Positions 8,013 to 15,947 of a DNA stretch of 35,551 nucleotides are shown here, one piece after another (positions within the stretch are counted from its first letter, which is position 1; every line of letters starts with the position of its first letter). The notes beneath the pieces are model-generated. The model worked only from the letters and a program-made list of their open reading frames with translations, was not told where the DNA came from and searched no databases. The position numbers and the translations under genes were made by a program. Source of the DNA: DAITAZ01 sp036824045 (GTDB lineage Bacteria; Pseudomonadota; Gammaproteobacteria; Burkholderiales; Rhodocyclaceae); NCBI GenBank assembly GCA_036824045.1, contig DAITAZ010000039.1:1-35551 (forward strand), read 5' to 3'.

Positions 8013-8696
8013 ATGCTCCGACGCCTCATTTCCCTCGCTCTGGTACCCTGGCTTGCGCTGACCTCCGCCTTGGCCGGCCAGGACGCGGCAACCGTGCGCC
8101 GCGTGGTCGAGAACTTCCTCACAGTACAAACCCGAGGGTTGCCAGGACAAGTAAGTTTCACGGTCGGTCATTTCGACGGCGGCAACCTGCAACCCTGTTC
8201 GCCGCTGGAGGCCTACCTGCCAGGCCAAAACTTGCCCTGGGGCCGGGTTAACATCGGGGTCCGCTGCCTGGCCCCCGGCGGCTGGCAAGCGTTCGTTCCC
8301 GCTCAGATCAAGGTCATGGCTGACTACTACGTCAGTGCGGCCCCCCTCGGGCAGGGCCAAACCCTCATGCCCCACGACCTGCTGCGTCGGCGCGGCGATT
8401 TGGGTGAACTGCCCCCGGGGATCGTTACCGATCCCCAACAAGCCATCGGACGGGCGACGCGCCTTTCGGTGGCGGCCAATCAGCCCCTGCGCCAAGACAT
8501 GCTGGTACAACCGCCCGTGATCCAGCAGAACCAGCAGGTCAAGGTCATTGCCCGGGGCCGGGGTTTCCAAGTGGCCTCCGAGGGGCGCGCACTCAATCAC
8601 GCCGCCCTTGGGCAAGTCGCCCAGGTACGCACCGACAACGGACAGACCGTGAGCGGCATCGCCCGCGGTGAAGGTGTGGTGGAAATCCGATTCTGA
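8013..8696 (+). CDS. flgA: P-ring assembly chaperone FlgA
   Basis: FlgA (227 aa) is a periplasmic chaperone for P-ring (FlgI) assembly. A signal peptide MLRRLISLALVPWLALTSALA precedes the mature chain. The C-terminal half carries the SAF/FlgA domain: GQTLMPHDLLRRRGDL, then AIGRATRLSVAANQPLRQDM, and VKVIARGRGFQVASEGRAL to GVVEIRF at the end. The ATG at 8013 is chosen because it begins the signal peptide; an in-frame ATG at 7983 would add a poor ten-residue prefix, and neither has a clear ribosome-binding site. It is divergent from flgB and upstream of flgM, which has its own promoter. Confidence 0.93.
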   Translation: MLRRLISLALVPWLALTSALAGQDAATVRRVVENFLTVQTRGLPGQVSFTVGHFDGGNLQPCSPLEAYLPGQNLPWGRVNIGVRCLAPGGWQAFVPAQIKVMADYYVSAAPLGQGQTLMPHDLLRRRGDLGELPPGIVTDPQQAIGRATRLSVAANQPLRQDMLVQPPVIQQNQQVKVIARGRGFQVASEGRALNHAALGQVAQVRTDNGQTVSGIARGEGVVEIRF

Positions 8697-8829
8697 TCGG
8701 GTGACTTCGGACAAGCCGTCGGCGACGACACCCCAGAAACTGACGGCAACAAGGCCCTATTTGGCACCACATCCCCGGAAACCCTCGAAAACTTCACGTT
8801 CCCCCCTGCACGGCGGCCGAGAAAAACGC

Positions 8830-8856
8830 TAAAGTTTTTCGCCTATTCGCCGTAAC
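8830..8856 (+). promoter_or_regulatory. sigma-28 (FliA) type promoter of flgM-flgN
   Basis: The -35 TAAAGTTT (8830-8837) matches the FliA consensus 8/8. It is followed by 11 nt and GCCGTAAC (8849-8856), which keeps the GCCG core. It ends 36 nt before the flgM start. FliA-driven transcription of its own anti-sigma factor is established flagellar logic, so the site fits its context. Confidence 0.8.
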
Positions 8857-8892
8857 AGCCACTGAACCTTCTCATTCAGAAAGGGAACCGCT

Positions 8893-9201
8893 GTGAAAAT
8901 CGACAACTCCATGAAATCCATTGGCGGTCTTGCCAACAGCGAGCCGCGGGTTCGCTCCGCCAAGGGCGAGGCTGCCTCCGGGAGCCAAACCGGCACGCAG
9001 GTGGAGCTGTCCTCCTTGTCGTCCCGCCTCCAGGAGATCGGGCAGGCCATGGCGAACACCCCGGTTGTGGACAGCGCCCGCGTAGCCGAGATCAAGCAGG
9101 CCATCGCGGAGGGCCGCTTCCAGGTCAATGCGGAGAAAGTAGCCGATAGCCTGATTGAAGACGTCAGGCAGATGCTCGCCAACCAGTCCTCCGGATCGTG
9201 A
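8893..9201 (+). CDS. flgM: Anti-sigma-28 factor FlgM
   Basis: FlgM (102 aa) binds FliA (sigma-28) and blocks late flagellar genes until it is exported through the finished hook-basal body. The N-terminus MKIDNSMKSIGG is typical, the middle is disordered and Ser/Gly/Ala-rich, and the C-terminal FliA-binding helices include DSARVAEIKQAIAEGRFQVN and KVADSLIEDVRQML. The start is GTG at 8893 with AGGGA about 8 nt upstream. It has its own sigma-28-type promoter and overlaps flgN by 4 nt (GTGA), so the two are translationally coupled. Confidence 0.95.
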   Translation: MKIDNSMKSIGGLANSEPRVRSAKGEAASGSQTGTQVELSSLSSRLQEIGQAMANTPVVDSARVAEIKQAIAEGRFQVNAEKVADSLIEDVRQMLANQSSGS

Positions 9202-9713
9202 GCCAGCCCTGCGAAATCGAGCACCTCGAGGTGCCCGGATTGCAGCGCTGCCTAGACAACGAGGCCATGCTGATCACCAGCCTGGTCGCCGCATTGCGGC
9301 GAGAGCAAGACTTGCTTGCCAGCGGCGACCCGAGTGACCTCCCGCAATTGCTGGAGCAGAAAGACGCCCTCTGCCGAGAGCTGAACCGCTCCACCCGGGA
9401 ACGCGTGCATGCGCAACTGGAACACGGACTTCCGGCAGCCCCTCTGCCCCACCTGCTTGAACTCCTGGACCACCACGCCGCGGCGTCCTCCTTGGCGCAC
9501 GCCTTTCATCGGCTAAGGAAACTCGGACAGGAAGCCGCGGACCTGAACCGGCTCAACGGGCAACTGCTGCACGAATTCAGAACCGCTAACCAGCACGCGC
9601 TTTCCGTTCTCAATGCAGGCCTCGGTGAGCCCAGCACCTACGGCCCTCGCGGGCTTTCATGTGTCCATCCCGCCTTTACTGGCAGTCGCGGCCGTTCTTT
9701 CGGCGTTGCCTGA
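9198..9713 (+). CDS. flgN: Flagellar export chaperone FlgN
   Basis: FlgN (171 aa) is a cytoplasmic chaperone for the hook-filament junction proteins FlgK and FlgL. It is mostly helical. The N-terminal helices (LITSLVAALRREQDLLASGD, then LLEQKDALCRELN) and the C-terminal signature LNRLNGQLLHEFR followed by ALSVLNAG and TYGPRG match the FlgN family. The GTG start lies inside the flgM stop (GTGA). The last ~20 residues are less conserved. It is the end of the plus-strand flagellar unit; no clear terminator follows before the rpmB promoter. Confidence 0.88.
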   Translation: MSQPCEIEHLEVPGLQRCLDNEAMLITSLVAALRREQDLLASGDPSDLPQLLEQKDALCRELNRSTRERVHAQLEHGLPAAPLPHLLELLDHHAAASSLAHAFHRLRKLGQEAADLNRLNGQLLHEFRTANQHALSVLNAGLGEPSTYGPRGLSCVHPAFTGSRGRSFGVA

Positions 9714-9748
9714 GCACAGGTTTTCCGATATCACACCCACTGTTTCTC

Positions 9749-9778
9749 TTGCTGCAACCCGCTGTATTAAGGTAGTAT
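9749..9778 (+). promoter_or_regulatory. Candidate sigma-70 promoter of rpmB-rpmG
   Basis: TTGCTG (9749-9754), 18 nt, TAGTAT (9773-9778). The predicted transcript start lies about 25 nt before rpmB. It is the only good pair in the 95-nt space after flgN. The -10 context GGTAGTATTT recurs upstream of the small lipoprotein gene (18867 onward). Confidence 0.55.
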
Positions 9779-9808
9779 TTTGGGCTTTGCAGAATTTGGA
9801 GCACAACC

Positions 9809-10045
9809 ATGGCTCGCGTGTGTCAAGTAACCGGAAAATCCCCCATCGTGGGCAACAACGTTTCTCACGCCAACAACAAGACGAAGCGCCGGTTCCTGCC
9901 GAACCTGCACTATCGTCGCTTCTGGGTTGAGAGCGAAAACCGCTGGGTGCGGCTGCGCGTGTCCAACGCTGGCTTGCGTACCATTGACAAGAATGGCATC
10001 GATGCCGTTCTGGCCGATCTGCGGGAACGCGGCGAGCGCTTCTAA
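9809..10045 (+). CDS. rpmB: 50S ribosomal protein L28
   Basis: L28 (78 aa, full length) is a large-subunit protein. The signature is MARVCQVTGKSPIVGNNVSH, followed by NNKTKRRFLPNLH and, later, RLRVSNAGLRTIDKNGID. It has only one Cys where zinc-binding paralogues carry CxxC pairs, so it is the zinc-independent form. TGGAG sits 7 nt before the ATG. It is co-transcribed with rpmG, 34 nt downstream. Confidence 0.99.
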   Translation: MARVCQVTGKSPIVGNNVSHANNKTKRRFLPNLHYRRFWVESENRWVRLRVSNAGLRTIDKNGIDAVLADLRERGERF

Positions 10046-10079
10046 GCGACAGCCGGACTGTTAGTTAAAGGAATCATCC

Positions 10080-10235
10080 ATGCGTGACAAAATCAAGCTC
10101 GAGTCCACCGCTGGTACCGGGCACTTCTACACCACCACCAAGAACAAGCGCACCACTCCCGAGAAGCTTGAGATCAAGAAGTACGACCCCAAAGCACGCA
10201 AGCATGTGGTCTACAAAGAAGTGAAGCTCAAGTGA
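10080..10235 (+). CDS. rpmG: 50S ribosomal protein L33
   Basis: L33 (51 aa) is a small large-subunit protein. It starts MRDKIKLESTAGTGHFYTTT and ends with KHVVYKEVKLK. No cysteines are present, so it is the zinc-free (C-minus) type, matching its partner L28. AAGGA lies upstream of the ATG at 10080. It directly follows rpmB, as in most proteobacteria, and ends 18 nt before a strong intrinsic terminator. Confidence 0.98.
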   Translation: MRDKIKLESTAGTGHFYTTTKNKRTTPEKLEIKKYDPKARKHVVYKEVKLK

Positions 10236-10253
10236 TCGCCATGGTTGCTCAAT

Positions 10254-10283
10254 AAAAAACCCACCTCGAGAGGTGGGTTTTTT
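10254..10283. terminator. Bidirectional intrinsic terminator between rpmG and the desaturase gene
   Basis: The near-perfect inverted repeat has arms AAAAAACCCACCTC (10254-10267) and GAGGTGGGTTTTTT (10270-10283). It gives a GC-rich stem with a U-tract in either direction. It lies between the convergent ends of rpmG (10235) and the desaturase gene (10318), so it can stop both transcripts. Confidence 0.92.
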
Positions 10284-10317
10284 ATTGCCGGGGCGTCACG
10301 CACCGGTCCGAAAACCA

Positions 10318-11490
10318 TTAAAGCGCGTAGCGACGCAACCTCCGGGAAAACTCCTGCAACTGGGCGATACCGCTTGCCTCGGCCTTGGCGCACCAATCCT
10401 GGAGCTGCTTCACCAGTTGCTCGCTCGACGCCGTGGAGCGCTGCCACAAGGCAAACAAATCCTCCCGCATGGCGTAGAGCGTCTCCAAGCGCTTGCTGCC
10501 TGCCAGAGCGACAGCCAGACCCGCCCTGTCACCCTCACCTAGCTTGGCGGACTCCAGAACAAACCAGCGGCGCACCTGCCCTGCGCTGATCCGGCCTGCG
10601 GAGCGCGCCTTCAACGCGGTTACCTCTTCCGAGATCACCTGCCGGAGCGCCGCCACATAGCTCGTCACCACGTGATAACGGTGTGTAACGATGGCCTGCA
10701 GCGTTTCCAGATCGGCCTGGACCTTGGGCTCGATGAACCGCGGGGAAGGGATTACCTTCCGCACCTTGGCCATCCCCAGTGCCCGCAGGATGCAGATATA
10801 CATCCAGCCGATGTCAAACTCGTACCACTTGGCGGAAAGCTTGGCCGACGTGGCGAACGAGTGGTGATTGTTGTGCAGCTCCTCGCCCCCGATGATGATC
10901 CCCCACGGGGCAATATTCGTGCTTGCGTCGGCACAGGCAAAGTTGCGATAACCCCAGTAGTGTCCCACGCCGTTGATCACACCGGCCGCCCAAAACGGAA
11001 TCCACACCATTTGCACCACCCAGATGGCGAGCCCGGGCAGTACCCCGAACAGCAACATATCCAGCCCCAGCATCAGCAGAATGCCCACAAAGTTGTACGG
11101 GGTGTATACGTGCCGTTCCAGCCAGTCGTCCGGCGTGCCGTGGCCGTAGCGCCCGATGGTTTCCCGATTGGCGGCCTCTTGCCGGTACAGGAAGGCTCCC
11201 CCGAACAACACTGTGGCCAGCCCCTTGACCTGAGGGCTATGGGGATCCTCCGCAGTCTCGCATTTGGCGTGGTGCTTGCGGTGGATTGCCGCCCACTCCT
11301 TGGTGATCATGCCGGTGGTGAGCCACAGCCAGAAGCGGAAGAAATGACTGGGGATGGGGTGCAACTCGAGAGCCCGATGGGCTTGGGCGCGATGGAGAAA
11401 GATGGTGACCGAGGCGATGGTGACATGCGTAAGCAACAGCGCTGCAACCACATACCCCCAACCGGAAAGATCCAATAAACCCGATGACAT
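10318..11490 (-). CDS. Membrane fatty-acid (acyl-CoA/acyl-lipid) desaturase
   Basis: This 390-aa di-iron membrane desaturase should introduce a double bond (likely delta-9) into acyl chains using O2. All three histidine boxes are present: H33-RAQA-H38, H70-RK-H73-H74 and H206-NN-H209-H210. Hydrophobic spans flank them (about 10-30, 50-62, 134-175). Residues ~240-390 form a charged, helical C-terminal extension not needed for the di-iron core and of unknown role. The ATG at 11490 has only a distant AAAGG (12 nt). The gene has a good promoter with two TTATCCTTA repeats, so expression is probably regulated. It converges with rpmBG. The exact substrate cannot be told from sequence. Confidence 0.92.
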   Translation of the reverse strand: MSSGLLDLSGWGYVVAALLLTHVTIASVTIFLHRAQAHRALELHPIPSHFFRFWLWLTTGMITKEWAAIHRKHHAKCETAEDPHSPQVKGLATVLFGGAFLYRQEAANRETIGRYGHGTPDDWLERHVYTPYNFVGILLMLGLDMLLFGVLPGLAIWVVQMVWIPFWAAGVINGVGHYWGYRNFACADASTNIAPWGIIIGGEELHNNHHSFATSAKLSAKWYEFDIGWMYICILRALGMAKVRKVIPSPRFIEPKVQADLETLQAIVTHRYHVVTSYVAALRQVISEEVTALKARSAGRISAGQVRRWFVLESAKLGEGDRAGLAVALAGSKRLETLYAMREDLFALWQRSTASSEQLVKQLQDWCAKAEASGIAQLQEFSRRLRRYAL

Positions 11491-11491
11491 G

Positions 11492-11522
11492 TAAGGATAA
11501 AGCCTTTGAAATATAAGGATAA
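11492..11522 (-). repeat. Two direct TTATCCTTA repeats, candidate operator of the desaturase gene
   Basis: On the minus strand TTATCCTTA occurs exactly at 11514-11522 and again at 11492-11500, 22 bp apart start to start (about two helical turns). The first copy covers the predicted transcript start and the second ends one base before the ATG. A protein bound here would block initiation or translation. No regulator is known from this window. Confidence 0.5.
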
Positions 11523-11528
11523 CCGTTC

Positions 11529-11556
11529 ATTCTACGCCAAAGCCGAAACCGGTCAA
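11529..11556 (-). promoter_or_regulatory. sigma-70 promoter of the desaturase gene
   Basis: On the minus strand the -35 is TTGACC (11551-11556), then 16 nt, then the -10 TAGAAT (11529-11534). This is 5/6 and 5/6 to consensus. The predicted start is near 11522, about 32 nt before the ATG at 11490. Confidence 0.75.
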
Positions 11557-11584
11557 TGCGCGAACGGAGCGGCACGCCCAACCA

Positions 11585-12880
11585 TCACACGCCCGCGGCC
11601 TCCTTGACCAGCCTGACCTCCCGCTGAGGGTAGGGAATCTCGATGCCGGCCGCCTGATAGGCCTTCAGCACCGCAAGATTGATATCCGAGCGAACGCCCT
11701 GGGTGCCCTCCTGGGGGTCGGGAATCCAGAACCCCAACTCCAGATTGATACCGGAGTCCGCCAGCGCCAGCACAAAGGCGCCCGGCGCAGGATCGGCCAT
11801 CACCCGAGGGTGGGCCGCCGCCACATCCACGAGCAACTTCATGGCCAATTCCAGATCAGCCTGGTATGCCACCTGGAACGGCAAGGCAATGCGCACCCGG
11901 GAGTTGGTGTAGGTCTCGTTTTTCACGACCTGACTTACGAGAAACTCGTTGGGCACAAGGGATTCGACGCCCGTCAAGCTTTTGAGCACAGTGTAACGAG
12001 TCGTAATCTGCGTGACCTCGCCCCGGTTTTGGTCCACGGTGATGAGGTTACCGATCCGGATCGAGCGGTCCAACAGGATGATGAAGCCCGATACATAGTT
12101 GCTGGCGATCTTCTGCAGCCCAAACCCCAACCCCACTCCCAGTGCGCCACCAAACACCGAGAGCGTGGTGAGGTCGATCCCCACGGCTGGGAGCGCGATC
12201 ATCACCGCCACCAGGATGGCCACGGCCTTGATCAGGCGCACCAGCACCAGCCGGAAGCTGGTATCCAGATCCGCCGCGCGCTCCAGTCGACGCTCCAGCA
12301 CGTTGCTCAGCCACATGGCGAGCAACAGGCTGATCGCCACCATGACCACCCCCTGCAGGATCAGCCAAAGATTGAGCCGCTGCTTCCCCACGGAAAAGCC
12401 GACCGACTCCAGGGCCTCGATCACGTCCGGCAGGATGCCCACAATATCCAGGGCCATCACCGACCAGATCACCACCGCCATCACCCGCTCCAGACTCACC
12501 AGAACACCGGAGGGAGCGAAGGCTTGGCGCAGCGCATAGGCCACCATCCGAACCAATGCCAGGGATTCGAGCAGCGGAACGGCCAAACTCAGCAGGTTGA
12601 CGTGATGCCAGGGGCGCAGCAGATAGCGTGCGCTCAGCACCAGTACCAAGGCTACGAGGGGGAAAGCCAAGCGCTTCAACCCACCCCGCCCAACCTCCCA
12701 CATACGCCCGGAGCCATCATCCGTCGCCCCGGTAATTGCCCGCCCGAATATTCTGGCTGCCCACCAGGCCAAAGCCAGACAAATGGCGAGCGCACCGAGT
12801 TGCCAGAGCACTTCCGGCTGATGCAGATCCGCCCAGAGGTCGTTCAGGAGTTCGGCCGCCCGCGGCTCCAGCGCCGCCAT
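11585..12880 (-). CDS. MscS-family mechanosensitive ion channel
   Basis: This inner-membrane channel (431 aa) should release osmolytes on hypo-osmotic shock. Several N-terminal hydrophobic spans (about 25-45, 70-90, 95-115, 130-150, 170-195, 210-230) lead into the pore helix and lower domain, where the MscS signature is clear: FGGALGVGLGFGLQKIASNY and LLDRSIRIGNLITVD. A cytoplasmic beta domain follows (SLVPNEFLVSQVVKN). The length and extra N-terminal spans resemble the MscS-like members with five to six membrane segments rather than MscS itself (286 aa). The ATG at 12880 shares one base with the rsmB stop (TGATG). It is the last gene of a purN-DUF3108-rsmB-channel run. Confidence 0.9.
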   Translation of the reverse strand: MAALEPRAAELLNDLWADLHQPEVLWQLGALAICLALAWWAARIFGRAITGATDDGSGRMWEVGRGGLKRLAFPLVALVLVLSARYLLRPWHHVNLLSLAVPLLESLALVRMVAYALRQAFAPSGVLVSLERVMAVVIWSVMALDIVGILPDVIEALESVGFSVGKQRLNLWLILQGVVMVAISLLLAMWLSNVLERRLERAADLDTSFRLVLVRLIKAVAILVAVMIALPAVGIDLTTLSVFGGALGVGLGFGLQKIASNYVSGFIILLDRSIRIGNLITVDQNRGEVTQITTRYTVLKSLTGVESLVPNEFLVSQVVKNETYTNSRVRIALPFQVAYQADLELAMKLLVDVAAAHPRVMADPAPGAFVLALADSGINLELGFWIPDPQEGTQGVRSDINLAVLKAYQAAGIEIPYPQREVRLVKEAAGV

Positions 12881-14151
12881 CAAGCCGCCCTCGTCAAGGC
12901 CGCGGCAAAGAAGGCATCAGTGCCGTGCTCCTGGGGCGTCAGACGCAGATAAGGCCCGACCGACATCACCACTCCTTGACCAGACAGGAGCGCGCCAGCC
13001 TCTTCCAGGCGGAATTCCGGGTGTCCTGCAAGGAAGGCCTCAACCACTCCCCGGTTCTCCCGATCCAGGATACTGCACGTGGCATACACCAGGCGCCCTC
13101 CGGATTTCACCAACGTTGCGGCACGGGTGAGGATGCGCAGCTGCTTCGCCACCATCTCGGCCACCGTCGCCGGGTCCTGGCGCCATTTGAGATCCGGGTT
13201 GCGACGCAGCGTCCCGAGCCCGCTGCAGGGCGCATCGACCAGCACCCGGTCGATCTTTCCCGCCAGGCGCTTTACCCGCTCATCGCCTTCGGAGGCCAAA
13301 ACCACCGGATGCACGTTGGAGAGACCTGCCCGGGCTGCACGAGGCTTGAGGTTGGCCAGACGTTTCTCTGAAACGTCGAACGCATACAAGCGCCCGGTCG
13401 AACGCATCATCGCTCCCAGGTGGAGCGTCTTGCCGCCCGCGCCCGCGCAAAAGTCCACCACCATCTCACCCCGCCTTGGCGCGAGCAGCAGGCCAAGCAA
13501 CTGGCTTCCCTCATCCTGAACCTCCACGGTCCCGGAGAGAAATAGTTCGTTCTTCTGGATCGCGGGCTTGCCGACCAGGCGAATGGCCACCGGAGACCAC
13601 CGCCCGGGCTCCGCCTCCAGTCCGGCACTGCGCAATGCTGCCAGTGCGTCGTCCCGCCCCATCCGCATCGCATTCACCCGCAGATCCAGCGGGGCGGGCT
13701 GGTTCAAGCCATACGCCAGCGCCCGCAAGGCCTCCTCGTCCATCTGCCCCAGGAGTTCTTCCGTCAGCCAATCCGGCAGATCAAGCGCGTCGCCCAGGCT
13801 GGCAGGCGTGGCATCCGCCTGCTTGATGGCCGTCAGCCAATCCGCCTCACCCTTGCGCAACACCTCGGCCAGATCGCGGGTACTCACGCCCTGTATGCGG
13901 ACCAGCGCTGCCAACACCCAGCGCCGGGGGCCAATGGCACCGCCAGCACCAATCAGGAGACGCTCCAGAAAACGCTTGCGGCGCAACACTGCATAGACCG
14001 TTTCAGCGATGAAGCCGCGATCCCTGTGGCCCAACTGGCGGTTTTCACGAAAGTAGCGGGAGAGCACCCCATCAGCCGGAAACCGGAACTCCATTACCTG
14101 CGCTAATGCCTTGGTGGTTGCGTCCACCAGCGTACGAGAGATCAGACTCAT
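12880..14151 (-). CDS. rsmB: RsmB/NOP-family rRNA m5C methyltransferase
   Basis: This 423-aa SAM-dependent RNA cytosine-C5 methyltransferase, as in RsmB, methylates C967 of 16S rRNA. The N-terminal ~150 residues are helical and RsmB-like (VLSRYFRENRQLGHRDRGF). Next comes the class-I fold: SAM-binding motif I VVDFCAGAGGKTLHLG, motif IV DAPCSGLGTLRRNPDLKW and motif VI VYATCSI, which carries the nucleophilic Cys. Betaproteobacteria can carry a second paralogue near fmt, so the symbol is somewhat uncertain. The ATG at 14151 has AGGTAGGA upstream. It is 48 nt after the DUF3108 gene. Confidence 0.9.
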   Translation of the reverse strand: MSLISRTLVDATTKALAQVMEFRFPADGVLSRYFRENRQLGHRDRGFIAETVYAVLRRKRFLERLLIGAGGAIGPRRWVLAALVRIQGVSTRDLAEVLRKGEADWLTAIKQADATPASLGDALDLPDWLTEELLGQMDEEALRALAYGLNQPAPLDLRVNAMRMGRDDALAALRSAGLEAEPGRWSPVAIRLVGKPAIQKNELFLSGTVEVQDEGSQLLGLLLAPRRGEMVVDFCAGAGGKTLHLGAMMRSTGRLYAFDVSEKRLANLKPRAARAGLSNVHPVVLASEGDERVKRLAGKIDRVLVDAPCSGLGTLRRNPDLKWRQDPATVAEMVAKQLRILTRAATLVKSGGRLVYATCSILDRENRGVVEAFLAGHPEFRLEEAGALLSGQGVVMSVGPYLRLTPQEHGTDAFFAAALTRAA

Positions 14152-14199
14152 GATTCCTACCTGACGGCAAGCCGGCCAACCCGGCCTTGCCCTGATTGA

Positions 14200-15288
14200 T
14201 CAATTGACGGTAAACCCGCTTGGCTTGGGGGGTTGCGCCAACCGCGCGCCGTCCAGTTCCACGCTCACCGCCTGCAGTTCATAGGCATCGCCCTTGTGAT
14301 CCACGAAGCGGATACGCACGGGCACACTCCGGTAATCCACCGCTAGCCAGACCTCCACCGACTGATCGCGGGACGGCAATTCGGTCCGGATGTGCAGCAG
14401 GCGCAGGGGGCCCAGCCTCGTCTCCGCCTGCTCCTCACCCAGCCGCTGGATCGCAAGGCTACCGTAGTGCCGGGCCGAAGCAATGGACATCCGCATCTCG
14501 CTGCTGCTCGCGGCGAGAAAACCGATCTGGTAATACAGGCTCAGCAGATCCTGACTATCGCCCGCCAACTCCCGCTCCCGAGCACCAGCCGACCCCTCCT
14601 GCCGAAGCAGCCCTCCCTCCCGATCGAACTGGACCCGCTCGACCGGCTTCCCGAGGCGCTCAAGCCGGTATTCCGTCGGCTGCAAGCCCGCAGCGGTGAT
14701 CGCACCGGTGCTTGATTCAGCAACCTTCACGTCCCGCCCGATGGCCGCGATTCCCGTCGTCTCCATCTGGCTGCGGATTTCATAGCGCTCGCCATCGTGG
14801 CGCCACGCATGGGCCGCCTTTCCGACTTCAAAACGCCCCAGCAACAACGCAAAACGAATTTCGCCCCGGTGGGGCCAGTTGGTCGTATCCACCCGGGACA
14901 GGGGTTTGCCCTCGTCTTCGGCTGGTTCGCTTGGCCGCTCAGCCTTCGGATCACCCCCGGCCCTGCTACGCGGTGAGGGAGCAGCGCCCTCACCTGCTCC
15001 ACCCTGGTCAGGCTCCACTTGCTCATCACTCGTTGCAGGCAAGCTCGCCTCCGCGGCAGATGCGGACGGCTTTGCTGCGGACCCTCGCGCGCCCTTGGCG
15101 ACGCGGGCGGGAGCGGACGCCGTCAGTTGGCGCGGAGGGGCGGCCTCGGTCCGGGCCGCCACCAGCCTGGCGGCAATCAACGGTGGCGCCAACGCGGCCT
15201 CCGGGACAGTCCAGCCCGGCCCGAACAGCACCGCAACGTGGATCAGTACGGAGAGCGCAAAGGGCAGCCATGGCCGGTTGCTCTCCAC
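14200..15288 (-). CDS. DUF3108 domain-containing protein with TonB-like N-terminal anchor
   Basis: This 362-aa protein has one N-terminal membrane helix (PWLPFALSVLIHVAVLFGPG), which resembles the SxxxH anchor of TonB-type proteins. A long Ala/Pro/Ser/Glu-rich spacer follows (about residues 45-130). The periplasmic C-terminal DUF3108 domain then begins near RGEIRFALLLGRFEVGKAAH and ends with LDGARLAQPPKPSG. DUF3108 members are beta-rich envelope proteins of unknown function. GTG at 15288 is the start because GGGAG sits ~6 nt upstream and the hydrophobic anchor begins right after it; a GTG 66 nt earlier would overlap purN. It lies between purN and rsmB, a grouping seen in betaproteobacteria. 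Confidence 0.85.
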   Translation of the reverse strand: MESNRPWLPFALSVLIHVAVLFGPGWTVPEAALAPPLIAARLVAARTEAAPPRQLTASAPARVAKGARGSAAKPSASAAEASLPATSDEQVEPDQGGAGEGAAPSPRSRAGGDPKAERPSEPAEDEGKPLSRVDTTNWPHRGEIRFALLLGRFEVGKAAHAWRHDGERYEIRSQMETTGIAAIGRDVKVAESSTGAITAAGLQPTEYRLERLGKPVERVQFDREGGLLRQEGSAGARERELAGDSQDLLSLYYQIGFLAASSSEMRMSIASARHYGSLAIQRLGEEQAETRLGPLRLLHIRTELPSRDQSVEVWLAVDYRSVPVRIRFVDHKGDAYELQAVSVELDGARLAQPPKPSGFTVN

Positions 15289-15302
15289 ACCGGCTCCCGC
15301 TC

Positions 15303-15947
15303 TCAACCCCGGTCGAGCGCAGGTGCAACCAGTGCAGGCCCCGGCGGCGCGCACCCACTCAACTTCACGCGCCCCCCGGGCCCCATCGCCAGTCGCCCTT
15401 CCAGGAACCAGGCCACCGCCTGGGGGAAAATGCGATGCTCCTGCTCCAGCACCCGCTTGGCCAAGGCTGACTCATCATCGTCCGGCAGGACGGGCACAAC
15501 CGCCTGGATGATGATTGGCCCCGCATCCACCTCAGGACGCACAAAATGCACTGTACAGCCATGCACGCGCACACCGGCCTCGAGGGCCCGGCGATGCGTA
15601 TGCAGCCCTGGAAACGAGGGCAACAACGAGGGGTGAATATTGATGAGCCGATCGGCGAAACGCTGGATGAAGGCCGTGGTGAGCACACGCATGAAACCGG
15701 CGAGAACCACCAGATCAGGTTCGAAGCCAGCCACCCGCTCCGCCAACGCCAAATCGAAACTCTCCCGATCCGGAAAAGCCTTGTGATCCACCACCACCGT
15801 GGCGACACCTGCATCCCGGGCCAAGGCAAGCCCCCCAGCATCCGGGCGGTTGCTGATGACCGCCACCACGCGACCGGGCAATGCAGCCCCAAGCAGGGCT
15901 TGCATATTGCTGCCCCGCCCGGAAATCAGAATGACAATTCGCTTCAT
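15303..15947 (-). CDS. purN: Phosphoribosylglycinamide formyltransferase PurN
   Basis: PurN (214 aa) catalyses the third step of purine synthesis, transferring a formyl group from 10-formyl-THF to GAR. The N-terminal MKRIVILISGRGSNMQALL binds the phosphate. The catalytic triad is visible: N103 and H105 in NIHPSLLPSFPG, and D141 in VHFVRPEVDAGPIIIQ. The ATG at 15947 is family-typical; upstream in-frame codons give a nonconserved 34-residue tail. A 6-bp hairpin GCCGCA-CGC-TGCGGC (15961-15975) lies just upstream in the leader. It begins the purN-DUF3108-rsmB-channel run. Confidence 0.98.
   Translation of the reverse strand: MKRIVILISGRGSNMQALLGAALPGRVVAVISNRPDAGGLALARDAGVATVVVDHKAFPDRESFDLALAERVAGFEPDLVVLAGFMRVLTTAFIQRFADRLINIHPSLLPSFPGLHTHRRALEAGVRVHGCTVHFVRPEVDAGPIIIQAVVPVLPDDDESALAKRVLEQEHRIFPQAVAWFLEGRLAMGPGGRVKLSGCAPPGPALVAPALDRG

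Noticed and set aside
11810..12952. 380-codon plus-strand frame over the MscS-type gene
   Set aside because: It is antisense to a clear channel gene and has His/Gln-rich low-quality composition.
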